Assembly (NCBI GenBank): GCA_960531495.1
Contig: OY482847.1
Location: forward strand, 17,025,630-17,089,629
Source: Zeus faber
Lineage: Eukaryota > Chordata > Actinopteri > Zeiformes > Zeidae
Direction of reading: 5' to 3'
DNA length: 64,000 nucleotides
The notes under the pieces are model-generated. The model saw nothing but the letters and a program-made list of their open reading frames with translations, made no database searches and was not told where the DNA came from. Made by a program: the position numbers and the translations under genes. Below, one piece after another: positions 31,376-43,294 of this stretch. The first letter of the stretch is position 1, and each line of letters starts with the position of its first letter.

Positions 31376-32190
31376 ATTACCCCTTTCCCACTGCACCAAA
31401 ACCCGGTAACACCTGCTAACATCTGGCATTTGTCACCAGTGGGAAATGAAAAACCCGGATCTAGGTTCCAGGTCAAATGACCCTGCAATATATTGTTTTC
31501 ACACCAAAATTAGCGGGTTGACCCAGGTTTTTTAAACCTGGGTCAACCTGCTAATAATAGGTGATGGACACCTGCGCAATGCGACGTGCGTTGAAATTCC
31601 GGAGGCTGGCGCGTAAATAGAAAGGAATATCTGTGTATCATTCCATCATTTCATATTCCATTTAGAATCCAAAAGCAGAAGTTATCGACTTTTTTCTGCA
31701 TGGGGGACCGTGAAATGCTGTGAGTGTGGGGATCGCACCGCGGGGACCACGGCTGAGAACCCCCACGCTCCCCTCTGGGCTCTGGGTCAGTCCAACATCA
31801 CCATAAGCTGGTCCCCGCTCCCAGCCGCCGACAGAACGGTGCGCATTAGTAAGGAGTATCCGTGCCAAGTGCGCACCGGCAGTATGGAGTATCCGTGTGC
31901 GAGTGCGCACCGGCAGTACGGAGTATCCATGTGCGGTGCTCCATGCTGCTTCTACTGTAATGCTCGTTCATTCATGAACGATGCGATTCTTTTGAACGGG
32001 TCAAAATCCTTTTTTTTTTTTTCAAGTTTTACAGTTTTATGTTGTTTGTTTCAGTTGCTGTCTCCTCTACTCTTTTCTTTCCAATTACAGTAGAACTATG
32101 ACACGCCCATTTTCCAATGTGTTCATGTCACTGTGACGCAGCAGAAAAAAACCACCTATTTTTATAATTTTGGTGTGAAAACGGTGTAAG
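31376..32190. mobile_element. non-autonomous TIR element inserted in LINE RT
   Basis: The left part, cccctttcccactgcacc...aaaacccgg, and the inner phrase agcgggttgacccaggtttttt with its palindromic partner aacctgggtcaacctgctaat match a known fish MITE type. A perfect inner inverted repeat gttttcacaccaaaatta (31495-31512) has its complement at about 32167-32184. The LINE frame is interrupted exactly here (…YSILH | VIYCWADS…). The class (hAT- or Harbinger-like) is not certain and no clear target duplication is seen. It holds a 33-34-bp tandem repeat. Confidence 0.6.
31830..31935. repeat. 33-34-bp tandem repeat, about three copies
   Basis: The units are gtatccgtg...gtgcgcaccggcagta.gga, starting at 31856, 31889 and 31923, with a partial unit to the left. 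They lie inside the TIR element and account for the repeated Y-P-C frames there. Confidence 0.85.
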
Positions 32191-32780
32191 ATACTATAGG
32201 TATTCAAAGATCGGACAATATCATTGATATAAATTGTGAAAAGGACTGGTCTGAAGATCGAACCTTGAGGGGCACCTTTTGTTATCGATAAGAATGCAGA
32301 TTGATCATTCCCTGTTTTACCTGTTTTGTCTGGAACCATCTATAAGTATTAGGGTCACAGCCAATATTTAACAGTCCGTATAAGAGCAGGGAATAATCAA
32401 CTGTATCAAAGGCTTTTGATAGGTTGATGAACAGAGCAGCACAATGCTTCTTTTTATCCACTGCTGTCACAATATCAGTTAAAAATAAAGATGTTGCAGA
32501 GATGGTGCTGTGGTTAGCCCTGAAACCAGATTGACGAGGGTTCAACACAGAATACGTTACTAGAAAAGTCGTGAGTTGATTATTTGGTGTTGTTTCAAGT
32601 ATTTTAGACAGACAGGACACTTTAGAGATGGGACGATAGTGAATAAGATCACTATCGCCTCCTTTATGGAATGGGGTAACGTGGGCACCTTTCCACACTT
32701 TGGGAATTATACCTAATTAAATGGATAAATTATAATTTTGTTCGATATCCTGAAATGCAGAGAGCTGAAGAAAGAAAGGA
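32190..32780 (-). pseudogene. LINE ORF2 reverse transcriptase, N-terminal and palm part
   Basis: Reads VTPFHKGGDSDLIHYRPIS, then NPRQSGFRANHSTISA, then CAALFINLSKAFDTVDYSLL (motif A; the first Asp of the usual D-L-S-K-A-F-D is Asn here, FINLSKAFD), then ITKGAPQGSIFRPVLFTIYI (motif B region). The frame is lost between GLLNIGCDPNTYRW and the next block. The sequence stops at about 32190 just before the expected motif C, where a TIR element has inserted; the LINE resumes at about 31376. Confidence 0.82.
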
Positions 32781-33299
32781 TCCAGACTATTTTCTCCAGT
32801 TGCTTACTTGGAGTCAATAGGTGTTTGAGGACCAAACAGTTCTGGGGACTCCCTGAGGGGACCTAAGAACTGGGGAGATCCCCTAAGAACTGTATACCTT
32901 CAAGGGCTTTTTGTCTGATTGCATTTGCACCGCCTGTAGGAATGCTGAAGTGATGCTGAAGGGACGATAGCCAATGGGGTTTCACCACAATTTCCGTGTT
33001 GTATTAGCATGTAAACTTTAACTGATTTCACCTTATCGGTCCACCAAAATCTGTCTCGCAACAAAATTGAGGCTAGAAATAGGCAATCCACTTGCTGAAT
33101 CTTCACTCATATTACTGTAGATCTAAAAGATGTAATTGTTATTTATTTTTATTGGTTAATTTTTCACCCAGAGTGATGCGACCCGGTTGGGGCATGCTGA
33201 AGACAGGCTGCCCCGGTGCAGGGTCGGTCAGAGTCTGCAGTCTCTCGCTCTCTTGGAGAACTTAAGATAAGACTAGACCTATAAGTTATTTACTTTTTA

Positions 33300-34060
33300 A
33301 ACGGGGCATGTTTGTTAACCACTAAGTAGAATGTATTTTTAAAATGATCCAGTTCTAGATCAATGTCCGGGATTTCCAATGTATTTGAAATGTCACTATA
33401 TAAAGGACCTGTAAGAAGACCTGCTCATTAAAATTTCTAAAATTTCTCTTCCCAACAACTCGTGGTCGAACCTTCTTGAGCAGCGTATCCCTAATGCAGG
33501 CTATGGGGCAATGGTCACTTATTCCAAGGTCAAAGGCACCAGACGAAACAATTTTCATCACACCTATTGGATAAGATCAGATCAATTAAAGTTGACTTGG
33601 AAATCATTTTTTCTGTTAGGCCTGGTATGGTCAGTAATCAGATGGGTTCGATTGAGATTACCACACACCTCTCTCCAATTATCAGACACATTGGTCAACC
33701 AATTGAGATTAAAATCACCAGAGACTATCACCAAATACTGTAGATTAGATCTGCCAATTTATCAATGGCGGCAGATTCAGCAGAGGGAGGTCTATGAATC
33801 CCAATCACAACTGAATTATTAGGCCCTAAATTGACCTTCAGAGCAAGAAATTCAAAACCTTTCTGTACAGTCACCTTATTAAGAACTGTAGCCAAAAGAC
33901 ATGATTTAATAAAAATGGCCACCCCACCTCCTCATGCATTTCTGTCTATTCTGAACGAATTATGTTAATTTAAAGAAACCTCAGAATCACTGATATTTTT
34001 GTTTAGCCAAGTTTCATTCAGCACCAATATATCAGGGTCCGTTTGAGAAACCAGTATCTT
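33300..34060 (-). pseudogene. LINE ORF2 apurinic-type endonuclease, broken
   Basis: Blocks in order on the minus strand: SQTDPDILVLNETWLNKN (the ETW glutamate of APE enzymes), then KVTVQKGFEFLALKV and GIHRPPSAES (the usual Y/H-RPPSA strand), then LGISDHCPIACI (the SDH catalytic histidine). They lie in two or more frames, with a stop after SEVSLN. In the family this domain nicks target DNA to prime reverse transcription. The right border at about 34060 abuts a SINE insertion. Confidence 0.75.
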
Positions 34061-34067
34061 AAAGAAG

Positions 34068-34385
34068 AAGAAGAAAGAAACAGTCTTTAATCATCACACG
34101 ACACTCCACAACACATGCTTGCACACACACACACATGCACATGCTTGATGGTGGCCGGTGAAATGGCTCCTCTGCTTTTGACCCATCCTGGCTTGTCCTT
34201 CCTCCGGGGGCACAGCCAGGAGCAGTGGGCAGCATACGTGGACGCGCCCGGGGACCAGGTGATAAGTGTCCATCGCTGGTCAGACGATGATGGGTGCATG
34301 TTTTTGGTGGGGGTCCTTACTGACGTGAGGTGGAGGAAACCCCATGTGAACACGGGGAGAACATGCAAACTCCACACAGAAAGGC
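34068..34385 (-). mobile_element. tRNA-type fish SINE, 5'-truncated copy
   Basis: On the minus strand it reads ctgtgtggagtttgcatgtt, then ccccatgtg...gtttcctcca, then tgctgcccactgctcctggc and a tail ending in aagaagaag on plus. It aligns in inverse orientation with 49003-49425 but lacks the tRNA-like head. It lies between the LINE ORF1 and ORF2 parts. Confidence 0.7.
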
Positions 34386-34429
34386 TCCTGTTTTTTGGAA
34401 GATAACCCACATAAAAGTATGTGGATGAG

Positions 34430-34770
34430 GGCTGAATGATTTGGGAAAGTAATATAATTGTGATTTTTTTTTTTTCAACCAATATTGGTATTTAATTTAG
34501 TACATCATCTATTTAAAGAAAATCTCTATTACTTAGTAAATACAAGCAGTAAATCATTCTATAGTATGACCATCACAACATTGGATACAGTCAACATATA
34601 AAATGTTCCTTCCTGTAGGCCAGGCCCAGGTGTTACGATGAGATGAGTTAATGCAAGAATTGATATAAATAACATATCATAGCATCTTTGATATCGTTGG
34701 GGTGGCAATGTGCCCACAGTCGGGAACGCGGCGATTAAAAAAACAAAAAACAAAACAAAACAAAAAAACA
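34430..34770 (+). repeat. MITE-like insert in LINE ORF1/ORF2 boundary
   Basis: Begins gagggctgaatgatttggga and aagtaatataattgtgattt, a phrase common to fish GGGCTGAACGATTTG-type MITEs. It ends near gggaacgcggcgatt followed by an A-rich run. It separates the esterase block from the rest of the LINE. Confidence 0.45.
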
Positions 34771-35802
34771 TTCAGTGCATTGTTTGTTTGTGTTCAAAAC
34801 ACTGTTTATGAGGCTGACAAAATCTTCTTTGGGTTTTTCCTGATTGCTGCATTTTAAGTTTATTGGTGCCTACATGCACCACAACAGCAGGGACAGAAGG
34901 GTGATAATCAAGCAGCTGCGGGATGACTATGTTGATGTGCACCTGGGTGGTAGGAAGTGCGGCGCCTGTTTATCTGGACATGACGCACCACGGATGAAAC
35001 AAAACGACCAGCGGCGTGGAACAGCCAGCACGACCGTCTTCTGCAGACACCTGTCCCGGATGTCCAGGGTGCGTACCGTCAGAGGGACCCGGTGGAGGTC
35101 CCGTGTGGTGCTCAGCCCCATCAGGTCCCACATGAGAAGGCTGGCGGCGGTAGAGTGGAGCGTGCCTCCCTTAGCGATGCATGGACTGCTGGATAGACCC
35201 CGGCGAGGAGGAGGGCGGCGGTGAAAAGCGTCTCCGTGCCCTCGATGCCATGGGAGACTGCGATCCTCTCCCCAAATGGGGGGGACTCCTGCATATCCCT
35301 GACATCGACTGTGGGCTCCAAGGCTTGGAATCCCATCTCCAGCAGGCGAGTCTCCGGCAGCGAGCAGCGCAAGTAGTGTTCGCATTGCCGCCGTCCATTC
35401 GGGCCATGGATGCTCTATCACACCCGGCGGGGCATCAGATGGACCTGAATCACCCACAGCGAGAATGAACCCGGGCCAAAGGAGAGTGGTGTCAAAGTCG
35501 GGTGCGATCGCAGCCGAGGACGTGGAGCGGGAGATGTGCTTAGCCTGAGGGCCGGCGATGGAGGTCAGACGCAGTTCAGACGGTCCATCCTTTTTCTTCA
35601 CATCCTCATGCAGGCTGTGGGTGTCTTTAAAGACCGGCTTTTCGAGAGCACAGAGTCTGTCAACCAGGCGCGAGCAGTTCTCACCGTCCGATAAGGAAGG
35701 CATAGACGCCGGTACAGTTGGCAATATGCTCACAGTGCGAACGATCCAAAATCTGTAATTCAAAATCAGATAAAGTTCGGAAGTTATTCGGTGTAGACTC
35801 AC
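34770..35802 (-). pseudogene. LINE ORF1 with SGNH esterase-like block
   Basis: The N-terminal part contains GENCSRLVDRLCALEKPVF, resembling the start of L2-type ORF1 proteins. The C-terminal part reads DYHPSVPAVVVHVGTNKL; VVVHVGTN is the block III signature of SGNH/GDSL esterases found in ORF1 of L2/CR1 LINEs. Frameshifts are evident, because the following block (EDFVSLINSVLNTNKQC) is in another frame. After 34770 the sequence is cut by an unrelated insertion. The family role is RNA binding and possibly lipid-related; the role of the esterase is not settled. Confidence 0.65.
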
Positions 35803-37046
35803 ACAGATGTAACTTGACAGCTGGAATTGCTGCTAATTCAATAATATGTCGTTGTACTGTATGGTGTATGTATGTACTGTATGGTTTCAAACTATTGTAG
35901 GAGATTGAATTTAAAGGCAAGTCTGTCCACAATTTCTAAATACTAAATGGACATGAATCATATGGAGCCACTTCATTCCAGCGAGTTGTTCAGTGAGAAG
36001 CGGTTCCGCACCCGGCTGGAGGCAGAAGGGCTGTTTTGACTTGTTTTCTCGAAAACAATTTCCGTCAACTTCTTTCCCAGGTTGAAGAAACGTGATTGGG
36101 TGTCCCTCCGTGGCCGTCAACGTGTTGTCTGGTGACTTTCCCGCGTTGGGCTTTGTCCTAAACTTTATTTGCCGTTCTAGGGTTTGTGATAACCCATTAA
36201 ATAGTTTTGTTTCAATGTGAAAATAATGTGTAATGTGTAAGTTTGCCGTTTTTTTTCCCAGTGACTCCCCCTCTGTCCCGGCTCCTCCTGCAGGTAATGC
36301 TTATTCAGACCCCAGCCCTCATCTGAAATCTGCCTCCTGACTCCTAATTATCTCAGAGAGAAACAAAAAGAGGTGACAGCACGCGCTGATCTGAGACAGC
36401 CGGGCGTTTGACCTTTAACAATCTTTGATCTCGGCCAGATTCACAGCTTGTCAGAGACGACCATAATTGGGGTTTTTAATGATTTTTTTTAATTAATTTT
36501 TTTTTTTTTTTTTTACGCTTTAGCTTTAACCACCAGCTACGCATATGCGCCTTTTACTCTTTTTGGCTGACAATTTACCAAAAGACCTTCAAGCCGTGAC
36601 AGAATGTCAGAGAAGCTCACAAGTCATCGAGTCTTGGGTCACGGCTAAAATCTCAATCCGGTTCCACTGGCTCACCATCACAGCCTGCGCCATGTAGAAC
36701 ACATCCCCAGCTACAATACCTATCTTTTCACTAGCGGGAGTTGGAAAACAATAAGGGCCGGTTTCGTGGATACAGATTTGGCCTAATCTTAAATGAAATC
36801 ACACTTATCCCCACCTCCCCATCCAAAACCCACCCATTCCATTCCGCACCAAAAAAAGACACGGTAAGATCGTGCTCCAAAGAGGGGGATTGGCGCTCTT
36901 GTCGTCCCACAGGTTGTGGGATGACAAGATAACAGAGCTATTACAGGTTGAGAATTTGAATTCCACTTGCAGATGAACTCTGTCTTGGATCTAATGGAAT
37001 CAAATACCCTGTGTTGTATGACAAGCCTGCTGACAGCACAGAAAAA

Positions 37047-37090
37047 CAAACAAACAAACAAACAAACAAACAAATAAATAAATAAATAAG

Positions 37091-37137
<47 letters not shown>

Positions 37138-37145
37138 ATATATAA
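37047..37145. repeat. (AAAC)n-(AAAT)n microsatellite
   Basis: Tetranucleotide array switching from AAAC to AAAT units; produces false Leu/Phe/Ile frames on the minus strand. Confidence 0.95.
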
Positions 37146-38615
37146 ATTAAACCTGTCTGTGAAACCGCCCATTTATGTAAGTGGAATAATCTTGGGCTGC
37201 CATGATATTAATTGAGAGGTAAAATCAGGCGTAAACTGGGACTCCAATATTTGAATTAAGTTAATGACCGTGTCAACGGCCGGCCCGACGTGGAATAAGC
37301 TCCGGTGTCTCGTGAAATTTGACGTCGTCGACCGTGAATTTTGAAGGTAGTGGGCGGAGAAAGGAGCGGAATCAGAGCAGGGAAGCTTGACAGCTATAAT
37401 AGACCGTCCGTCCCGTCAGATGTGGCACCATCCAAGTTGTCAGCCTGAATTCATTCCATTTACACAACCCTGTATCCGGCCCGAGTGGATTAATGATCAC
37501 CAGGCTTCACGGAGGAAATGAAGGGAGACGAGCGACAAGAGAGCTGTCATGCTGTTTAAATATACCGCTTAATCAATGGATCAATTTATGATGCATCATC
37601 ACCACAAGGGCCCAAGTGACCACAGCATTTATATTGGTTTTACTCCTTAAGTTAACAGACTAGTGCATTTATTTTACAGCAGAACAGTTTCACATTTAGG
37701 TTAGCAGTAATGCCTGTTTAAGTATTGAAGCAGAGGTTCATAAGCTGATGTCTTTAGAATACGTACACTGAATGTCCAATGGATGTCATATTGTCCATTC
37801 AGTGCTGCAGGCAGATATTAGGAGATCTGTAGTTATTATTGGAATTATTTATTTATTATTATTATTATTTTATTTTTTTTACTTTTCCATTGTGCATTGT
37901 CAATTTACCAAGAAGCATTTTCCTTACTGTTGAATAAGGGAATACACTAGTGAATAAAGCCGGGGGGGGATAACAGCCTGTCCCACACCTTAATTAACTG
38001 CTGAATATTGTACAAATGCACCATGTAAATTCTATGGCTCTCTCCTTACTGCTGCTTTGGAAAGACGCTTTGTCATGGTAGTAATTTGATTTATCACACA
38101 GACTAGCTGTGCACAATAAGATTATCTGGCCCTCTCGCTCTTAGTTCATCCTGTTTCATCCGGGCTCTTGCTCCGTCTTTTATGCCACTGTGCGTCTTTC
38201 CCCCTTTGTCAGATAGGTATTTTGGTCTTTAATTTACAAGCACAATGGAAACTATACCTACCATGGACTGACATTTGAAAATTTCCAGTGTGCGTGTGCA
38301 ACCTGGCATCACGCTTTTTCGTGCTCATAATCATGAAAATTAATCGATTGAATCGTGTCCCGGAGCACGATTGTCCGGCTTTTCTCGTGCTTCATGAGTG
38401 TAAAAAAATACAGGTCATACCTTCATATGACCTGAAGGTATTTCTTAAATTCTTTTGTTTGGTGGCTCTTTAAGTACCGAATTTAATTTAACTTTGCTTA
38501 CATTCATGCTCTGAACGGAACTTAATTTTCCTTTTTCTTTGGGCACCGAATTACCCGGACTGAAAAATAGTGGGCGGGGGGTATAATTTAGACAGATAAA
38601 ATTAAATTATCATTT

Positions 38616-38777
<162 letters not shown>

Positions 38778-39109
38778 CCAAATGGACCAAGTACTTTCTT
38801 CAAATAACCGTTTTTATGCAGTTCAAAGGGAAAATATAGAGGAGGGGGCGTCTTGCTTCTGGCTCGGTCAGGGGACCCTTGTACCTAGCAGATGTAGAAG
38901 GAATACAACCCTTAATACGCCCACACCCCCCCCCCCCCACAGTGTTGAATTTGAGCATTAAAATCTTGAATATATTCGAACGCTATTAATAAAGCATTAT
39001 ACAGATTATAGAGGATCTAGCTGCAGTCCTAAACTATAATAATAGTAACAAAAAAGAGCTCTGGTATCGGTATTGGCTCATATGGGATGCACTACTGTTC
39101 TCACACACC

Positions 39110-39960
39110 AAATTTTCCCTACCCAGGAAGTGTCCATCAAACCTATCATGCATCACCACCTTCATTACCTTCATGTCATCAAAGAGCATGTGGAGGCATG
39201 TGCAGTTGTCTCGGTGCTAAAAAAATTTATCCAAAACCAAGGTTCGACGTGAACAGAAAATTAAATGCAGCTACTCACACTGACCCACTGCAGTTTGTCT
39301 ACCGGCCCAAGGTTGGAGTTTAAGGCGCCACCATCTACCTGCTTCAGCGAGCCCACTCTCACCTGACCAAAGCAGGGGGCACTCTGAGGATCAGGATCTG
39401 GCCTGCACTGCTTCGAGAGAAGCTCCAAGAGATGAAGGTGGACACCTCCACAACCTCCCGGATTACTGACTACCTGACAGACAGATCACAGTTTGTGCGG
39501 CTGGGGGAATGCCTGCGTCTGAGCGGGTGGTTAGCAACACAGGAGCACTGCAGGGGACTGGACTCTCACCTTTCCTCTTCACCTTGTATAACTCAGACTT
39601 CCAATACAACTTGGAGTCCTGTCACCTGCAAAACATTTCGGGTGACTCTGCAGTTGTGGGGTGTATCACTGGTGGACAGGAGACCGAGTACAGGGAACTG
39701 GTGGACCGCTTTGTGGCATGGTGTGGAAACAACCTCCTCCTCTTAAATGCGACCAAGACGAAGGAGATGGATGTGGATTTCAGGAGGACCGGTACTTAGC
39801 CGAACACTATTTCCATCCTGGAAGAAGAGGTGGGATGGTGGAGGGTTACAGGTACCTGAACCTGATAAGAACCGTTACAGGAGGTCATTCCTGCCACCGC
39901 AATAGCACCTACCATGACTCCCCTCTGTGCCAGGAGAGGAAACCACTCCTCTGAATGGCA
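39110..39960 (+). pseudogene. LINE (Rex1/CR1-like) reverse transcriptase fragment
   Basis: Blocks: THTDPLQFVYRPKVGV, a stop, then IYLLQRAHSHLTKAGGTLRI. The catalytic motif A segment is missing: RIRIWPALLREKLQEMKVD joins directly where D-F-S-S-A-F-N-T-I is expected. Then SRITDYLTDRSQFVRLGECL, VVSNTGALQGTGLSPFLFTL, and motif C reads SGDSAVVG in place of the expected S/A-D-D. It ends with LVDRFVAWCGNNLLLLNATK and VDFRRTGT. Both catalytic sites are therefore lost. Later frames (GYRYLNLIRTVT) carry the remnant of the next block. It is 5'- and 3'-truncated and of a family related to 53.6-56.4 kb. Confidence 0.8.
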
Positions 39961-40168
39961 ATGCACATTTTTACTTCACATTTAATTTCCACTTTTAAGC
40001 TTCACCTTTCACTAAGTTAATTTCTATTATATTCTACTTATTTTTACAAGATACAGTAGTTATTTATTTATGTATATATACATATGCATATGTGTGTTTA
40101 TCTGTATATATGTACCTATGTATGTACATATACTGTATACATATGGCCATACTGTAAATACGTATGTA

Positions 40169-41310
40169 TGGCCACTTTATTAGGTACACCTTGCTATTCC
40201 CGGGTTGGACCCCCTTTTGCCTTCAGAACTGCTTTAATTCTTTGTGGCATAGATTCAACAAGGTGTTGGAAACATTCCTCAGAGATTTAAGTCCATATTG
40301 ACATGATAGCATCACGTAGTTGCTGCAGATTTGTCGGCATAGAGCACCCGTTCCATCACATCCCAAAGGTGCTCGACTGGACTGAGATCTGGTGACTGTG
40401 GAGGCCATTGGAGTACAGTGAACTCATGTCATGTTCAAGAAGCCAGTTTGAGATGATTTGAGTTTTGTGACATGTTGCATTATCCTGCTGGAAGTAGCTA
40501 TCAGAAGATGGGTACACTGTGGTCATAAAGGGATGGACATGGTCAGCAACAATACTCAGGTATGCTGTGGCATTTAAAGAATACTCAATTGGTACTAAGG
40601 GGCCCAAAGTGTGCCAAGAAAATATCCCCCACAACATTACACCACCACCACCAACCTGAACCGTTGATACAAGGCAGGATGGATCCATGCTTTCATGTTG
40701 TTTACGCCAAATTCTGACCCTACCATCTGAATGTCGCAGCTGAAATCGAGACTCATCAGACCAGGCAACATTTTTCCAATCTTCTATTGTACATTTTTGG
40801 TGAGCCTTTGCGAATTGTAGCCTCAGTTTCCTGTTCTTGACAGTAGTGGCATCCGGTGTGGTCTTCTGCTGTTGTAGCCCATCTGCTTCAAGGTTCCATG
40901 TGTTGTGCACTCAGAGATGGTATTCTGAAAACCTTGGTTGTAACGAGTGGTTATTTGAGTTACTGTTGCCTTTCTATCGTCTCGAACCAGTCTGCCCATT
41001 CTCCTCTGACATCAACAAGGCATTTTCGTCCACACAACTGCCGCTCACTGGATATTTTCTCTTTTTCGGACCTGTCTCTGCAAACCCTAGAGATGGTTGT
41101 GCGTGAAAATCCCAGTAGGTCAGCAGTTTCTGAAATACTCAGACCAGCCCGTCTGGCACCAACAAGCATCTTCCTCATTCTGATGCTCAATTTGAACTTC
41201 AGCAAGTCATCTTCACCATGTCTACATGCCTAAGTTGCTGCCATGTGATTGGCTGATTAGCTATTTGTGTTAACAAGAAATTGAACAGGTGTACCTAATA
41301 AAGCGGCCGG
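40169..41310 (-). mobile_element. Tc1/mariner transposon, nearly complete but dead
   Basis: The ends are tggccactttattaggtaca on the left and, on the minus strand, cggccgctttattaggtaca on the right: about 23-bp inverted repeats with three mismatches by eye. TA dinucleotides flank both sides (40167-40168, 41311-41312), as expected for Tc1 target duplication. The length of 1142 bp suits a compact Tc1 element with one transposase gene. Confidence 0.92.
40210..41230 (-). pseudogene. Tc1-like transposase, broken
   Basis: The N-terminal helix-turn-helix part contains GLSISETADLLGFSRTTISR. The catalytic part holds NVAWSDESRFQL (first Asp), YFQQDNATCHK (second Asp) and SPDLSPVEHLWD (Glu), consistent with DD34E. 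The HTH and catalytic blocks are in different frames and a stop follows shortly after the probable start. The C-terminal part near 40260-40400 is again in another frame. All three catalytic acids remain readable, so decay is moderate. In the family the enzyme cuts and pastes the element at TA sites. Confidence 0.9.
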
Positions 41311-41374
41311 TAAGTATATATGTATATATATATATATATACACTATATATGTATGTGTATATATGTATTACCCA

Positions 41375-42100
41375 TATTATGGGCGTGCCCAGGGGCCCCT
41401 GAGCGTGACAGGGCCCTCCGCATTGGGCTCCACCTATGACCCATTCTCTTGATCTTGATAATTATCCAATCAGAATTAAATAAAAATTGCTTTCGAGAAA
41501 ATTTTGTTTTATGATTGACTGTTTTATTCGTGAGATGGCTGGCCAAGTAGTAACTGGTGAGCAAGTATTCTGCGTCGCTTCAACGGATGCTATTCGGTGC
41601 TTTTCTCCCCGTCTGGAGAAATCCTCAAAAAGAAGAAATAAATCGCTGTGAAACCCGTTTCCAGGTCAGTCTGAAACAGGCTTTCTCTCTTTCTTTCTTT
41701 CTTTCTTCCTTTGTTCGGTTCAGTTTGGTTCAGATATTGGAGGAACAACGCGCTGAACGTGGCAGGACGGAGAGCAGCCGCCTCCTCCTCCTCCTCCGGG
41801 GAGCAGATACACAGACCGGGGGGTGGGACTTTCTCCAGGATAATTACACAATTTGGTCCTTTTTTTGCTCCTCTGCCCTTTTTCCTTTGAGAGATTTTAG
41901 AAAGTGGCCAAAAAAAAAAGGAAAATAAAAAAATATACCTAATTGAGCAAAACCAACCACCCCCAGTGAGACCCAGTGCGCCATCCATCTATCTATGGGC
42001 CTGTGACTGACAGGGGCTCTAAAAAGTATTAGAACATTAGAGTGGGGCCAATTGGGATATCTTTTCAGGGGGCTCAAAAACCCTGGTAGGGCCCCTGTTG
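41375..42100. mobile_element. short non-autonomous hAT-like element
   Basis: The left side has cgtgcccaggggcccctgag and the right side ccctggtagggcccctgttg, i.e. paired GGGGCCC-rich ends. The inside segment 41757-41925 aligns in reverse with 48470-48665 of the larger hAT remnant (ggcc.ctttctaaaatctc, aggaccaaat..tttaattatc, cctggagaaag). It has no transposase of its own. Boundaries are approximate. Confidence 0.55.
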
Positions 42101-42135
42101 GGGTTGGTGCGCGCGCATACATTCGGGCGTACACA

Positions 42136-42286
<151 letters not shown>

Positions 42287-42329
42287 GCACAGACACAGAC
42301 TCGCCTTCAGACTTCATGCATGAAGGTAA

Positions 42330-42850
42330 ACAACTCTCACTCTCCACACCTCCTCCTCTTCTCGCCTCTCCTCTCTCCTCCTCCACACAGCTTATTGTCT
42401 CCTCTCCTTTCCCCCTTTTCTTCCTCTTCCTCTCCCTTCTTCTCTCCTCTCCTCTTATCCCCTCTCCCCTCCTCGGCTCTCATCTTCTCCTCACCACCCA
42501 ACTCCCTATTTGTCATCTCCCCTCCTCTTTTCTCCTCTTTCCCCTTCCTCTCCCCTCCTCTCTCCTCATCTCCTTTCCCTCTCCACTCCCCGTCTCTCCT
42601 CTCCACGCATCGTCTTGTCCCTTCCCTCCTTTCCTCATTTTCTCTCTCTTGCTCTTCCTCTCCCCTCGTCTCTCCTCCTCTACTGTCCTCTCATCTTTCT
42701 CTCCCTCTCCTCTCCTTTGACAACCTCTCTACTGAACTACTGTCTGTTCTTCCCTTCTCTTCTCCTCTCCCCTCTGCATCGCCTCCTCTTTCCCTCTCCC
42801 TCTTCTCTCCTTTCCTCTCTTCTTCTCTACTTCCATCTTCTCCCCTGCTC
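42330..42850. repeat. polypyrimidine (CT-rich) tract
   Basis: About 520 bp of almost pure C/T on the plus strand with scattered A/G, built of tcctctcc-like units. The following 42855-42900 switches to purines (aggagaggagagaag). The 277- and 222-codon frames crossing it are composition artefacts. Confidence 0.9.
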
Positions 42851-42899
42851 CTGAGAGGGTATAAGAGGAGAGGAGAGAAGTGGGGAGAGGAAGGAAATA

Positions 42900-43290
42900 A
42901 GGGGCATGGATTAGGCTTCTTCCCGTTCTGAATGAATGAAATATACAAGCTCGGCCGCAAAGTAGTCTGGATTCCCAAAGAAAACTCCCTTCCTGATAAA
43001 CAGAGTGAGACTTGGCCTCAGCTGGGAGCCAGGACAACCTGGAGTCCATTTCAGTGCACCTGGTGCGATATGGGCAGTGAAGTGTTAAGCCCTACTTTGA
43101 TGTGATTTGACCCCAGACATACCCCCTTTACTCTCCCCAGATTGGTTGCATGAGTGAAAATGGCTTCAAGGCCTCAGTGCCTCGATGCAGTCATGTTCAG
43201 GCACCTCTACTCAGAACCGTTAGTTGGAGGTGTTAGCTTGTTTTTATTCGTCTCGATGAGAATATGTAATTTGAGCCCTTCACACATTCT
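42900..43290. other. intergenic, no recognised feature
   Basis: Nothing specific recognised. Confidence 0.5.
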
Positions 43291-43294
43291 CCAG

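Larger units (their letters stand above)
30905..35900 (-). mobile_element. L2-like LINE with esterase ORF1, interrupted by several insertions
   Basis: Read on the minus strand: ORF1 at about 35800-34770, endonuclease at 34050-33350, RT at 32780-32190, C-terminal part at 31380-31066, and a 3' end near 30910 with aactaaataaaggtgaaa. It is broken by a hAT-like MITE at about 34430-34770, a SINE at 34068-34385 and a TIR element at about 31376-32190. The esterase-like ORF1 and APE endonuclease fit the L2/CR1 group. It is one of the longest LINE copies in the window and is clearly pseudogenised. Confidence 0.75.

Noticed and set aside
34844-35468. Plus-strand frames of 126 and 95 codons
   Set aside because: Antisense of the LINE ORF1 remnant.
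41590-41988. Minus frame of 132 codons rich in Phe/Lys/Glu
   Set aside because: Lies in the hAT-like element and is low complexity.
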